The notes under the pieces: model-generated
What the model saw: the letters and a program-made list of their open reading frames with translations, nothing else
The model's database searches: none
Told to the model about the DNA's origin: nothing
DNA from: Pseudoxanthomonas sp. F37
GTDB lineage: Bacteria; Pseudomonadota; Gammaproteobacteria; Xanthomonadales; Xanthomonadaceae
NCBI RefSeq assembly: GCF_022965755.1
Contig: NZ_CP095187.1
Location: forward strand, 62,001 to 126,000
Direction: 5' to 3'
Length of the DNA stretch: 64,000 bases
Shown: piece by piece, positions 1-10,100 of the stretch
Layout: each line of letters opens with the position of its first letter
Position numbering within the stretch: the stretch's first letter is position 1
Position numbers and translations under genes: made by a program

Positions 1-804
1 AACCAGGGCGGGCCCGGCTTTGGGCTCGCCCAGTGCCCGCGCCTTCTGCAACCATGCGATGGCGGTCGCGCGGTCGCCGGCATCGGCGTACATCAGGCCG
101 GCGTTGTAGGCCCCGATGGCACTGCCCATGCCTGCGGCGCGTTCGAAGGAGGCGCGTGCGCGCTGCGGGCAGAGCATGAACACGTCATGGCCCACGCCTG
201 CCCGGACGACGGCCGCGGCATTGCCTTCGCTGGCGAACCGGTCCTCGAAAGCCCCGGTCCACCCGGCCACCAGCGGCATCAGCACCTCCGCGCCACGCTC
301 CACGGCATACGGACCGGTCTTCCAGACGGAAAACGCCTGATGCGTGGTGCGCGGCTCGCCGGCCGCGCTCAGCCAGAGGAACCCGTCGCTGCCATCCACG
401 GGAACACCATCCAGTGCGTTCGACAGCCGCCGCGCCAGCGTATCCGCACCGCCATCGGGTCTGGCCGCGGTCCACGAACCGGCGAGATGGACCCGGCGAT
501 CCGTCTCCGAGCGCTTCGCCCGGATCACGGCCGCCATCTCTTCGACGGTCACGATGCGATCTTCGGCGTCGTACATCCGCCAGGGACTGGTCTGCAGCGC
601 GATGGTGAACGCGTCCGGAATATCGAACGCGGTGGTGGCCTGGTACAGGGCTTCCCCGCCCGAAATGCAGGTCCGGGACGTCGTCGGATCGCATTGCGGG
701 ATGGACACCATCCCTTCAAGCCCGGTTGCCGTGTCGCAGGCCAGTCCCGCGCCCGGCGCCAGCAGTGCGACCAACGCCAGCACGCATCGCACGGTATGGC
801 ACAT
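1..804 (-). CDS. Putative secreted protein with C-terminal Sel1/TPR-like repeat (3' end outside window)
   Basis: The reading frame is open from an ATG at 804 to the window edge, so the C-terminus is missing and 268 residues are visible. The first 22 residues form a signal peptide (hydrophobic VLALVALLAPGAGLA, then CDTATG), so the product is probably exported; the Cys after GLA could be a lipidation site, but the -3 residue is atypical. Residues about 215-268 (RARASFERAAGMGSAIGAYNAGLMY and on) look like Sel1/TPR helical repeats, which usually mediate protein contacts. The middle 190 residues match no family I recognise. GC-rich third positions support coding. It lies 92 bp downstream of another unknown gene on the same strand. 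No function is assigned. Confidence 0.7.
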   Translation of the reverse strand, partial: MCHTVRCVLALVALLAPGAGLACDTATGLEGMVSIPQCDPTTSRTCISGGEALYQATTAFDIPDAFTIALQTSPWRMYDAEDRIVTVEEMAAVIRAKRSETDRRVHLAGSWTAARPDGGADTLARRLSNALDGVPVDGSDGFLWLSAAGEPRTTHQAFSVWKTGPYAVERGAEVLMPLVAGWTGAFEDRFASEGNAAAVVRAGVGHDVFMLCPQRARASFERAAGMGSAIGAYNAGLMYADAGDRATAIAWLQKARALGEPKAGPALV

Positions 805-896
805 GCCCTGTCTCTCCCTTGTTCCCGGCGCCGACCATGGCCCGAGCCGGAGCGCTGCACGAGATGCCAGCGCGCGCCAGGCACTGTCGGACCGGA

Positions 897-1241
897 TCAG
901 CGCCAGCTGGCCTTGCGCGAGGGCGGGGGCGGGGCGGGCGCGGGGTCGATGACGGGCACCAGCATGGACAGGCGCGCCCGGGCGAAATCGCCGCTGCCGT
1001 CGACATCCAGCTTGCCGGCGCTGTTGGCGTTGATGAGGCCGGTGTCGAGGAACACTTCCTCGCCGACCGCCACGCGGTGGCGCGTACTGCACAGCTTCGC
1101 CGGTACCTGCAGGACGCTGATGCCATCGCGCTGCCATTTGGTTTCCGGTGCCAGGCGCCGGACGATGGAACCGTCCACCCACACGTCCACCGAATCCGAT
1201 TGCACCGACCGGCACTTGCCGATCCCGACATCAAAGGTCAT
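897..1241 (-). CDS. Hypothetical protein, 114 aa
   Basis: A 114-residue frame starting at an ATG preceded by a strong AGGAGGG ribosome binding site, which is why this start was chosen over the longer upstream frame. The product starts MTFDVGIGKCRSVQSDS and ends with a proline-rich tail (PAPAPPPPSRKASWR). It contains two cysteines and no obvious signal peptide or membrane segment. The frame begins 8 bp after the stop of the upstream gene, with its ribosome binding site overlapping that gene's end, so the two are probably cotranscribed. I do not recognise the family and assign no function. Confidence 0.65.
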   Translation of the reverse strand: MTFDVGIGKCRSVQSDSVDVWVDGSIVRRLAPETKWQRDGISVLQVPAKLCSTRHRVAVGEEVFLDTGLINANSAGKLDVDGSGDFARARLSMLVPVIDPAPAPPPPSRKASWR

Positions 1242-1249
1242 GCACCCTC

Positions 1250-1660
1250 CTACAGGGCGGTATGCGTAAGCGTGAAAAGGAACCCGCGCGCTTCGAGCAG
1301 CGCGCGCATGCGCTGTTCGGCCGGTGCGCGATGGAACTCGCGGCCCGCCCACAGCCCGAAGCAGGGCCTGCCCGTGCTGTTGCCGTGGCCCGGCGGTCGT
1401 CGCGACACGGCGATGTCGAGCGACTCGCAGGCGGTGGCCCACATCACCCGCAGATCGCCCGGTCCGATGGATTGCCGGGACCCCAGATGGAGGATGAAGA
1501 CCTGGGTCTGATGGTTCGCCACACACACCTCGTCGGCACGCGCGAGCGCGCGGGATGGGCCGAGAGGAGATAGCCAGCAGCAGATGCGGCGAAAGGGACT
1601 GCCCGTCAGCAGTGACAGGTATACGCCGTTGGGGGGCTTATCGCAAACAACCTGGGGCAC
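1250..1660 (-). CDS. Hypothetical protein, possibly exported; start uncertain
   Basis: From about residue 40 onward the frame has strongly GC-biased third positions and protein-like composition (DEVCVANHQTQVFILHLGS, ATACESLDIAVSRR), so it is probably a real gene. The N-terminal 40 residues look less convincing. The only start giving the full frame is a GTG at 1660 without a clear ribosome binding site, and a GTG near 1528 is an alternative. The stretch ending RALARA before DEVC could be the tail of a signal peptide, and there are several cysteines that might form disulfides. It is followed after 8 bp by another small gene and begins 33 bp after recD stops. No family was recognised. Confidence 0.5.
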   Translation of the reverse strand: MPQVVCDKPPNGVYLSLLTGSPFRRICCWLSPLGPSRALARADEVCVANHQTQVFILHLGSRQSIGPGDLRVMWATACESLDIAVSRRPPGHGNSTGRPCFGLWAGREFHRAPAEQRMRALLEARGFLFTLTHTAL

Positions 1661-1693
1661 CGGGGCGTCGCTGCGTGCAGCGTGGGCGCGTGT

Positions 1694-3544
1694 TCAGCGT
1701 GCGCCCAGCCGCCACCCGAGCCCCGACCACCGGCCCGCGTGGCGCGCCAGCGCTTCGCGGATCACGGCCTCGCTGGCGGCCACGTGCAATGCACGACGTG
1801 CGCGGGTGATGCCGGTGTAGACCAGCTCGCGCGACAGCACGCGGTTGCCGCGTGCGGGCAGCAGCAGCCACACCGTGTCGAACTCCGAGCCCTGCGCCTT
1901 GTGCACGGTCATCGCGAAGGCGGATTCGTGCGCGGGCAGGGCCGCCGGATGGAACGCGCGCGGGTGGGCCGCATCGTCGCCGGGAAACCATGCCACCAGC
2001 GTACCCGCCGCATCGCGCAGGCAGAGGCCGATGTCGCCGTTGAACAGGCGGTGCCGGTAGCTGTTCTCGGTGACGATCAGCAACTGGCCGTGGAAATGGC
2101 CTTGCGGGGCGCGTACCGATCCACCGCCTTCGGCGAGCAACCGTTCGATGCGTGCATTGAGCGTGCGCGCGCCTTGCGGGCCTTCGCGTACCGCCGTCAG
2201 CAGGCGCAGGCGCGTGGCCTGCGCTAGCGCATCGGTGGGCGTGGCGGCCTGGCCGAGCGCGCGGAAGTGGGCCAGCAGGACGTCGCGCTGCGCCTCCAGC
2301 GGATCGGCCAGCCCTTCGTCGAAACGCACGTTGGACAACGTGCCCGCGCGCAACTGCGACAGCGCGGCGTCGGCGTCGCCTTCGCGCACGGCGGCGGCCA
2401 GCGGCGCGAGATCCAGCGCTTCGCTCTGCCGCCAGCCCCTTTGCAGGTGGACGCGGATGCCGGGGAACTCCGTTTCCCTGTCGTCCTGAGCCTTGATGCA
2501 CGCCTGCGTGTCGCCGAGCAGGGGCCGCAGGGCGTCCGCATCCGCACATGCGATGGCATCGCCTGCGCCCGCCGCAGCGAGGATGGCGGCCAGCACGTCG
2601 CCGGCTTCCACCGACGGCAACTGGTCCGGATCGCCCAGCAGCACCAGCCGCGTACCGCTGGCCACCGCGTCGACCAGCCTGGCCATCAGCGGCAGGTCGA
2701 TCATCGATGCCTCGTCGACGACCACGACATCGAACGGCAGCGGATTGTCGCGGTCGTGGCGAAAGCGCGGCGTATCCGGAATCGTGCCCAGCAGGCGATG
2801 CAGGGTGGTGCCGCTGGTGGGCAGGGCGGCGAGCAGATCCGCGTCCACGCCCGAGGCGGCCAACGCCTGCACCGCCTGGCGCACGCTCTCGGCCATGCGT
2901 TCGGCGGCACGGCCCGTGGGCGCGGCCAGGGCGATGCGTGGTGGCGCGCGGCCTGCGTGCAGCGCCTGCGCGAGCAGCAGCACCAGCAGGCGTGCGGTGG
3001 TGGTGGTCTTGCCGGTACCCGGGCCGCCGGTGACCAGCAGCAACGCATGGCGCAGCGCGAGCGCGGCGGCGCGCGCCTGGCGGTCGTCGTGTGCGGCCTG
3101 CGGGAACAGGCGGGCGAACAGTGCCGCGAGCGGTTCAATGCCTGCTTCCGGCACCGGCTGCGCGGCGATGCGCTGCAGGCCCAGCGCCAGTGCGCGTTCG
3201 TACTCGCGGTAGCGACGCAGATAGAGCAGGCCGCCCTCCAGTACCAGCGGAGCGTGCGGGTCGGCGACAGCGCAGGCATCGTCCGGCGTGTCGACCCAGC
3301 GCGAGGCCGCCAGTTGTCGTGTCCACGCCGCGGGATCGGGCCAGGCGATCTCGGCCTCGACCAGTGCGCCCGCCGCGTCGGGACGCACGCCGGCATGGCC
3401 CTTGGCCACCGCCAGCGAGGCCAGTGCGGCCGCGGCGAGCACGGCATCGGGCGTATCGCGATCCAGCCGGCGCAGACTCTGCGCCAGCGCGTGGTCGAGC
3501 GTGCGCAGGTGACCGCCCTTGTACAGCGCGTCGAGCAGGCTCAT
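1694..3544 (-). CDS. recD: RecBCD exonuclease V alpha subunit RecD
   Basis: RecD is the 5'-3' helicase subunit of RecBCD, the cytoplasmic machine that processes double-strand DNA ends for recombination and degrades foreign linear DNA. The 616 residues fit the family. An N-terminal domain contacting RecB is followed by a superfamily 1 helicase core with Walker A GGPGTGKT at about 173-180, Walker B VVVDEAS near 274-280, and a late helicase motif TVHKAQGSEFD in the UvrD_C_2-like region near the C-terminus. The ATG overlaps the recB stop in an ATGA arrangement, so translation is coupled. It is the last gene of the recC-recB-recD operon, and nothing in it looks broken. Confidence 0.97.
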   Translation of the reverse strand: MSLLDALYKGGHLRTLDHALAQSLRRLDRDTPDAVLAAAALASLAVAKGHAGVRPDAAGALVEAEIAWPDPAAWTRQLAASRWVDTPDDACAVADPHAPLVLEGGLLYLRRYREYERALALGLQRIAAQPVPEAGIEPLAALFARLFPQAAHDDRQARAAALALRHALLLVTGGPGTGKTTTTARLLVLLLAQALHAGRAPPRIALAAPTGRAAERMAESVRQAVQALAASGVDADLLAALPTSGTTLHRLLGTIPDTPRFRHDRDNPLPFDVVVVDEASMIDLPLMARLVDAVASGTRLVLLGDPDQLPSVEAGDVLAAILAAAGAGDAIACADADALRPLLGDTQACIKAQDDRETEFPGIRVHLQRGWRQSEALDLAPLAAAVREGDADAALSQLRAGTLSNVRFDEGLADPLEAQRDVLLAHFRALGQAATPTDALAQATRLRLLTAVREGPQGARTLNARIERLLAEGGGSVRAPQGHFHGQLLIVTENSYRHRLFNGDIGLCLRDAAGTLVAWFPGDDAAHPRAFHPAALPAHESAFAMTVHKAQGSEFDTVWLLLPARGNRVLSRELVYTGITRARRALHVAASEAVIREALARHAGRWSGLGWRLGAR

Positions 3545-6500
3545 GCAGCGGCCTCCGTCGCATGGCCGGCGAACAGCGCATCGAGCGCCTGCACCAGTTC
3601 CGGCGCGAAGCGTTGCGCATGCACCCCGGGCGAGCGCGGCTGGGCGAGGTCCAGTCCGCGGCAGAACAGGTAGCGGATGCCGCCGAAGTCGCGTGCATAG
3701 TCGTAGGCATCGCCCAGCCGGAAGCGCAGCCAGCGGTGCAGCGCCAGCGTGTAGATCAGCGCCTGCAGGTCGTATTCGCTGCGCGCCATCGCCTGCTGCA
3801 TCGCCGCCGTGTCGTAGGCGGGCAGCTGGTTCGACTTGTAGTCGAGCACGTACCAGCGGCCGTCATGCCCATAGGTGAGGTCGATCAGGCCGGTCATCAG
3901 GCCCTCCAGCCGCGCACGCGTGCCGAACCCGCTGCGATGGCGCAGCAGGCCATGACGATGCAGCAGCGCGAGCAGCGCCGGCACGCCGGTGGGCCGCATG
4001 GCGAAGTGGAACTCGATCTCCGCACGACGCAACGCCGCCGGCACGTCGGCCAGGCGCACGCCTTCGGGCAGCGTCGTGCACAGCGTCTGTCCCACCAGCG
4101 GCACCAGCACCGCAAGGCCGTCGTCGATGTCGGCTTCGGCGTAGCCGCCTTCGCGCAGCGCCTGCACGATGACCTCGGCCTGGCCGGCGGGCGCCGGATC
4201 GCGCGGCTGCCAGGCGCGCCATGCGGCGAAGTCCGCGTTCTCCAGCGCGGCGTGCATCACCACGCCGAAGCGGCTGCCGGCGAAGCGCGGATCGGCCGCT
4301 GCGGGGACGGTGGCGTCGCGTGGTGTTTCATCGAGTTCCGGCGCGGGCGTTTCGTCGCCGCCACCGGGATCGGCCTGGGTGGACGCGGCCGCGGGATCGC
4401 CACCGCCCTCGGCGCGCGCCAACTGGGTGAAGCTGTAGACCCACCAGTCCGGTGCGATGCGGCGGGTCGCGATGCGGGCGGGCGGCACCGGACCTTCGGA
4501 GGCCGGCGGCAGCCAGGGCACGGAGGCCGGCGTGGGCGCGCCGTCGACGACGATGCCCGGGTCACGTCCGGTGAGGGCGGCGAGATCGCGCACCATCGGC
4601 GTCAGCGGCGACTGCGCGTGCTGGTAGAACGGGCCCGTGGCCAGCCACAGCGCGTGCCGTGCGCGGGTCAGGCCGACGTAGAGCAGGCGTGCGTCCTCGG
4701 CGCGCTGGGCGTCGATCCACTGCATCCGCGCTGCGTCCCAGCCGGACGTCTCCGCCTGCAGCCGCCACTGCAGCACGCGGCCCTCGGCGCCGGTGACGAC
4801 GGCGCGCTGACCGGGATCGGGCGCCCTGCCGCCGATGCCGGCGTAAGGCAGGAACACCAGCGGGTATTCCAGGCCCTTGCTCTTGTGCAGCGTGACCACC
4901 TGCACGCGGCGGGCATCGGACTCCAGGCGCAACAGTTGCGCGTCGTCGTCCGCGCCCGGGCCGGCGTTGGCGATGGCGGACGCCAGCGCGTCCACCAGCC
5001 CGGGCAGGCCCAGCGCGCGCGCATCGGCTTCCTGCAGCGATTCGGCCAGCTGCAGGTAATTGGTCAGGCGGCGCTCGCCATCGAGCAGGCCGAGCAGGCG
5101 CGGTGCGTGCTCGGCGCACAGGTCGCTGACCAGGGCCAGCGGGCCGCCGTGCTGCAGGCGTTCGCGCCAGTCCTGCGCACGCAGATGCCAGCGGCGCATC
5201 GCATCGCCGTCGGCTTCCAGCGCGGCGATGCCGCCCGCATCCACGCCCAGCAGGACCGTGGACAGCGCGGTGCGCAGCAGGCCGTCGTCGGCGCTCTGCA
5301 GCATGCGCAGCAGCGCATGCAGTTCGCGCGCTTCCGGGGTGGCGAACAGGCTGAGCCTGCCGGCGGCCACCGCGGGAATCCCGACGGCGGCCAGCGCCTG
5401 GCGGATGCGGGTGGCGTCGCGGTGGGTGCGGACCAGCACGGCGATGTCGCCGGGCTGCACCGGCGCGCCCTCGAGCGTCGCGCTGCCCGCGCGCGCCTCG
5501 GTCAGCACGCGGTGGATGGCCGCCACGCAGGCGGCGGTTGCGAGATCGCGCGAGGCGCCTGCGCTCCACGGCTTCGTCTTGCCGGTGCCGTCCGGCGGCG
5601 GTGCCGGCGCCTGCCACAGCGTCAGTGCGGGCGCAGGCGCGCCACCGCGCAGATGGTCGCCATCCTCGCGCGTGCCGCCGGAGCGCACGGCATGGAAGGC
5701 GATGCGCGGATCGACGAACGCAGCATCGCCGGCCTGCGCATACAGCGCCTCGACCGCACGCAGTACCGACGGGCGCGAACGGAAGTTGTGCGACAGCGGC
5801 GGTGCGGCGGCGGCGCCGTCCTTGGCAGCGAGGTAGGTCTCGACGTCGCCGCCGCGGAAACCGTAGATGGCCTGCTTGGGATCGCCGATGACGAACAGCG
5901 CCGGCTCGCCGCTGGCAGGACCGAACGCGCGCTCGAAGATGCGCCACTGGCGGGGATCGGTGTCCTGGAACTCGTCCACCAGCGCCACCCGGTACTGCGC
6001 GCGCAGGCGCTGCACCAGGTGCCCGGCGTGCGCCGAGGCGAGCGCATCGGCCACGCCGTCGATCAGGTCGTCGTAGGTCTGCACGCGCAGCTGCCGCTTG
6101 CGCAGCGCCATGCGCGCGCGCGCGTCGTCGCGCAGGCGGTGCAGCAGGGCCACTCGGCGGGCCTGGCGGTAAGCCTCCATCGCGGCGAGCGCGTCGAGGT
6201 AGGGCGGAACAGCGTCGCACAGCGGCGAATCCGGGGTGCGACCGGCATGCGCCTTGTTGGTCTTGCCGGCCAGCGCATCCCGGGTGAGCCTGGCCAAGCG
6301 TTCGTCGTCGAAGGGCAGGTGCACCTGGCCGCTCCCGCACCAGCGGCCCAACGCGTCGAACAACGCCTCCAGCCAGGCAACCTTGTAGCTCTGGCCGTTC
6401 AGCACCTTGGCCTCCACCGCACTCACCAGCGCCGCACGGAAGTCGGCGCCGTGCGCGCGGAACGCGGCGGCCAGCGCGTCGCCGGCGGCACGCAGCGCGG

Positions 6501-7155
6501 GCGCCGGATCGGCCGGTGGCGGCTCGACCGGCGACGGACGCAGCACGTCCTCGCGCAGCAGCGGCGCCAGGTCGGCGGCCAGCGCATCGGGGCCGCCCTT
6601 CCACAGCGCGAGCAGGTCGTCGGCGGCCTCGTCGGACGCGCCATGCGCGCGCCACAGGTCGGCGGCGATCTCCTGCCGCAGCGGCAGGTCGTTGGCCAGC
6701 AGTTCCGGCGCATCGAAGCCGTGGCCGGTTTCCAGCGCATGCTCGCGCAGCACGCGTGCGCAGAACCCGTGGATGGTGAACACCGACGCCAGGTCGATGC
6801 CGTCGGCCGCCTCGCGCAGGCGCCGCCGCAGCGCGTCGCGCGGTTCGCCGCTGCGGGCGGCATGCGCCTCGAGGATGGCGCGCGTGGAGGCCGCCTCCGG
6901 CGTCTCCTCGGCGGCCGCCACGGCGGGCAGCGACGCCGCCAGCAGCAGGCGGGCGCGGATGCGCGCGCGCAGCTCCTGGGTGGCGGCTTCGGTGAACGTC
7001 ACGGCCAGGATCTGATCGATGCGCAGGCCGCGTTCGACCAACAGGCGCACGACCAGCGTGGCCAGGGTGAAGGTCTTGCCGGTGCCGGCGGAGGCCTCGA
7101 TGGCCTGCACGCCCTCCAGCGGCAGGTCCAGGTAGGGATCGCGCGCGCCGCTCAT
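3541..7155 (-). CDS. recB: RecBCD exonuclease V beta subunit RecB
   Basis: RecB is the 3'-5' helicase and the only nuclease of the RecBCD complex; it also loads RecA at Chi. The 1204-residue product begins MSGARDPYLDLPLEG, and Walker A ASAGTGKT lies at about 21-28. A UvrD-type Walker B (VDEFQDTDPRQW) and motif VTLHKSKGLEYPLVFLP follow, then a C-terminal PD-(D/E)XK nuclease domain with GLIDLTYG and VLDYKSNQ near residues 1090-1107, so the catalytic D-(x)n-DYK residues are present. The ATG at 7155 overlaps the recC stop (ATGA) and fixes the start; the gene overlaps recD by 4 bp at its other end. Reported RecB proteins are about 1180-1250 residues, so the length is normal. Confidence 0.97.
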   Translation of the reverse strand: MSGARDPYLDLPLEGVQAIEASAGTGKTFTLATLVVRLLVERGLRIDQILAVTFTEAATQELRARIRARLLLAASLPAVAAAEETPEAASTRAILEAHAARSGEPRDALRRRLREAADGIDLASVFTIHGFCARVLREHALETGHGFDAPELLANDLPLRQEIAADLWRAHGASDEAADDLLALWKGGPDALAADLAPLLREDVLRPSPVEPPPADPAPALRAAGDALAAAFRAHGADFRAALVSAVEAKVLNGQSYKVAWLEALFDALGRWCGSGQVHLPFDDERLARLTRDALAGKTNKAHAGRTPDSPLCDAVPPYLDALAAMEAYRQARRVALLHRLRDDARARMALRKRQLRVQTYDDLIDGVADALASAHAGHLVQRLRAQYRVALVDEFQDTDPRQWRIFERAFGPASGEPALFVIGDPKQAIYGFRGGDVETYLAAKDGAAAAPPLSHNFRSRPSVLRAVEALYAQAGDAAFVDPRIAFHAVRSGGTREDGDHLRGGAPAPALTLWQAPAPPPDGTGKTKPWSAGASRDLATAACVAAIHRVLTEARAGSATLEGAPVQPGDIAVLVRTHRDATRIRQALAAVGIPAVAAGRLSLFATPEARELHALLRMLQSADDGLLRTALSTVLLGVDAGGIAALEADGDAMRRWHLRAQDWRERLQHGGPLALVSDLCAEHAPRLLGLLDGERRLTNYLQLAESLQEADARALGLPGLVDALASAIANAGPGADDDAQLLRLESDARRVQVVTLHKSKGLEYPLVFLPYAGIGGRAPDPGQRAVVTGAEGRVLQWRLQAETSGWDAARMQWIDAQRAEDARLLYVGLTRARHALWLATGPFYQHAQSPLTPMVRDLAALTGRDPGIVVDGAPTPASVPWLPPASEGPVPPARIATRRIAPDWWVYSFTQLARAEGGGDPAAASTQADPGGGDETPAPELDETPRDATVPAAADPRFAGSRFGVVMHAALENADFAAWRAWQPRDPAPAGQAEVIVQALREGGYAEADIDDGLAVLVPLVGQTLCTTLPEGVRLADVPAALRRAEIEFHFAMRPTGVPALLALLHRHGLLRHRSGFGTRARLEGLMTGLIDLTYGHDGRWYVLDYKSNQLPAYDTAAMQQAMARSEYDLQALIYTLALHRWLRFRLGDAYDYARDFGGIRYLFCRGLDLAQPRSPGVHAQRFAPELVQALDALFAGHATEAAA

Positions 7156-10100
7156 GCGCCGTCCTCCGCCTCGAAGGCGCCGGCCAGCGCATGCAGCGCA
7201 TCGGCATCGGTGTCCGCATGCAGCACGCCCTCGGTGACGGCCAGGTAGATCGCCATCGCCAGGTCGACGAAGCGCAGCCGCATGGCCGGGTCCGCGAACG
7301 GGTCGCGTCCGCGCAACGCCAGGCGCAGCGCTTCGCCCTCGCCCTCGGCCCAGCTGCGTTCGCTGCCGTACCACTTGGCGGCGGCGGCCTTCAGGCCCTT
7401 CTCCAGGTCCGGCGCGGCGCGGAAGAGTTCCCAACCGCTGTACGGCGCGAACGGCAGCGGTTCGCGCAGGCCGTCACGGCGCAGCGCCAGCAGGCGGCGC
7501 AACACCTGGCGCGCCTGTCCCGCCTCCAGCGGCGCGCGCGCGTGCGGGCCGACGCCCGCGTCGCCGGCGTCGTGGAACTGCACCAGCGGCATGCCCACGC
7601 CGGCGGCACTGGCGAGCAGCCAGTCCAGGCCGTCGCGGATCGCGGCGTTGCCGCCGGGCGCGCCGAGGCGAACGCGGGCGATGCCATGCGGGTACAGGCC
7701 GTCCAGCGTGCCGTGCAGCGCCAGGCCGTCCAGCACGATCTCCACACGGAGGCGTTCGGGCACGCTGTCGCCTCGCCAGTCGGCGAAGGCGCGCGCGTAC
7801 GGCATCACCTCGTCGTGCAGCACCGCCAGCGTGCGCCGGCCCAGCGGACCGGACGGCAGCAGGCCGCGCGCGCGCAGGCTGGCATGCGTGGCCGCCGCGT
7901 CATCGCCGCGCAGGAGCGCCTCGAACACCGCCGCCTGCACTTCGCTGCGCGCCAGCCCGCGGTCCGGCATGCGCAGCGGCTCGATGTCCTCGCCGGCGTC
8001 CTCGATGCCGTCCAGCCGCAGGCCCAGGCGCTGGCGCAGGAACTGTTCGGCCGGCGCCAGCAGGAAGCGGCGCAAAACGTCGATCGGCACCGGCGATGCG
8101 TCGTCCTCGGGCGGCATCGCCTCGCCGCTGAACCAGGGCGGCAGCGGCGCGCGACGCGCGGCCACCCGGCCCGCCGCGGGATGCCACTGCCCGCGGTAGC
8201 TGAAGCGCCGCGGTTCGCCGTCGCCGCCGAACGCCGCCGGCGCGAACGGCTGCAGCGGATGCTGCACGGGCAGCGTTTTGGCCGCGGTCGCCGGCGCCGC
8301 GTGCTGGCGCGCCGCGGCGTCGATCAGTTCGCTGACCAGTACCGACGGCTCGCGCGCGCTGCCGTCGCGCGGATCGGCGCCCAGGTAACTCAGGTAGAAG
8401 ACGTCCTGCGCGGCGGCGAACAACTGCAGGAACAGGAAGCGGTCGTCCTCGCGCAGCGAACGGTCGCCGGGTCGGCGGCGTTCGGTCCCCAGTTCGGCGG
8501 TGAGCCTGCTCAGGCCGGCGGCGGGATCGCGTCGCGGGTAATCGCCATCGTTCATGCCCAGCACGCAGATGACGCGGAACGGCAGCAGGCGCATCGGCAC
8601 CATGCGGCCGAAGCTGATGCCGCCGGTCAGCAGCGGCGCGCGGGTGTCGGCTTCGGCCAGCACGGCGGCGAAATGCGCGCGCACCACGTCCGCAGGCACC
8701 GCGCCGTCGTAGCCGGCGGTGGCGGCATGGCGCGCGAACTCGTCCACCAGCGTGCGCAGGCGGACCAGGGCGCGTTGCCGCGCCGGCAGCGCGGGTTCCT
8801 GCGGCAGCAGCGCCGCGAGCAGCCCGAGCAGGCGTTCTCGCCACTGCGCAGGGGTGCCGGCCTCGCCCAACGCGCTCTGCTGGTGCGCCAGCACACGCAG
8901 CAGGCGCACCAGCACATCGAGCGCGTCGAGCGCGCTGCCCTCCAGTTCCGGCCAGGCGGCGACGCCGGCGATGTCGCCCTCGCTGCCGCTGGCGTGACCC
9001 AGCAACAGGCGGTCGAGCGCGAACTGCCAGGTGTAGGCGTCATCCGCCGGCGCACCGTGGGCGAGGCGGTGCTTCGCGTCCAGTCCCCAGCGCGCACCGG
9101 CGGCCTGCAGCCAGGCGTGCAGACGTTCGAACGCGGGCGTGTCCAGGCCGGCGGCGTCGGCGAGCGGCGCGCTGGCCAGCAGGTCGAGGATCTCGTTCAA
9201 CCCGAACCGCGACACCGGCAGGCCCAGCAGGCGCAGGAATACCTCCGCCAGCGGTTCGCCGGCCAGCGGGCTGGTGTCGGCGAGCGCATATGGCAGGCGG
9301 TCGCCGTCGCCGGGCACGCCGAACACGGCTTCCAGATAAGGGACGTACGGGTCGATGTCCGGCGCGAGCACGGCGATCTCGCGCGGCTGCAGCGGCGGGT
9401 CGAAGCGAGGATCCTCCAGCAGCGCGCGCAGCTGGTCGTGCAGCACCTGCAGTTCGCGCAGGCGGGTGTGGCAGGCGTGCACTTGCAGGCTGGGGTCGTC
9501 GCTGCGCGGGGCGGGCAGCAGGTCCACCGGTTCCGCGCGGCGATGGAACAGGTCCGACTGCAGGCGCCGCAGCAGGCTGCCCCGCAGGGAGCCGCCGCCT
9601 TCGCCGGGATCGGCATGGCCGCTCACATCGAGCGTGGGGTGCATCAGTTCGTATCCGCCGATCACCGCCATGAAGTCGCGGCCAGCCGCCCCCCAGGCCT
9701 GCAGCAGGGGATTGTCGGAGGCCTGCGCGTCGGTGGCGCCGGCGCGCAGGCGCTGCAGGTCGCCCCAGTAATCCTTCACCGGCGAGGGCACGTAGAAGTG
9801 CAGCGTGCCCACTCGCGCCTGGGTGGCCAGCACGCGCAGCACGTCGGGCGAGACGTTGAGCGTGGCGAAGGCGAACAGGCGCGGCGGCAGGCCCTGGGGC
9901 AGCGGCCGGCCGGCCGCCTCGAAGCGGTCCAGGTACTGCTGGATGCGGCGCGCGCGATGGTCGCGGCCCTGGGCGACATGGCGCCAGAGGATCGCCTGCG
10001 GATCCTCCGGATCGGCACCGCCTTCCCAGCGCAGCAGCCAGTCGCGGCGCCAGGCCTGGTACTTCTCGAACACGTCCGCCAGTTCGCCGGCCAACGACCA

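Noticed and set aside
2267-3673. Long plus-strand open frames opposite recD
   Set aside because: They are shadows of a GC-rich gene on the other strand: arginine-, glutamine- and alanine-rich, without domains. The minus-strand frame has the RecD motifs.
3091-7248. A 1385-codon plus-strand open frame opposite recB
   Set aside because: It has low-complexity composition and no recognisable domain. RecB motifs lie on the opposite strand, so it is a composition artefact.
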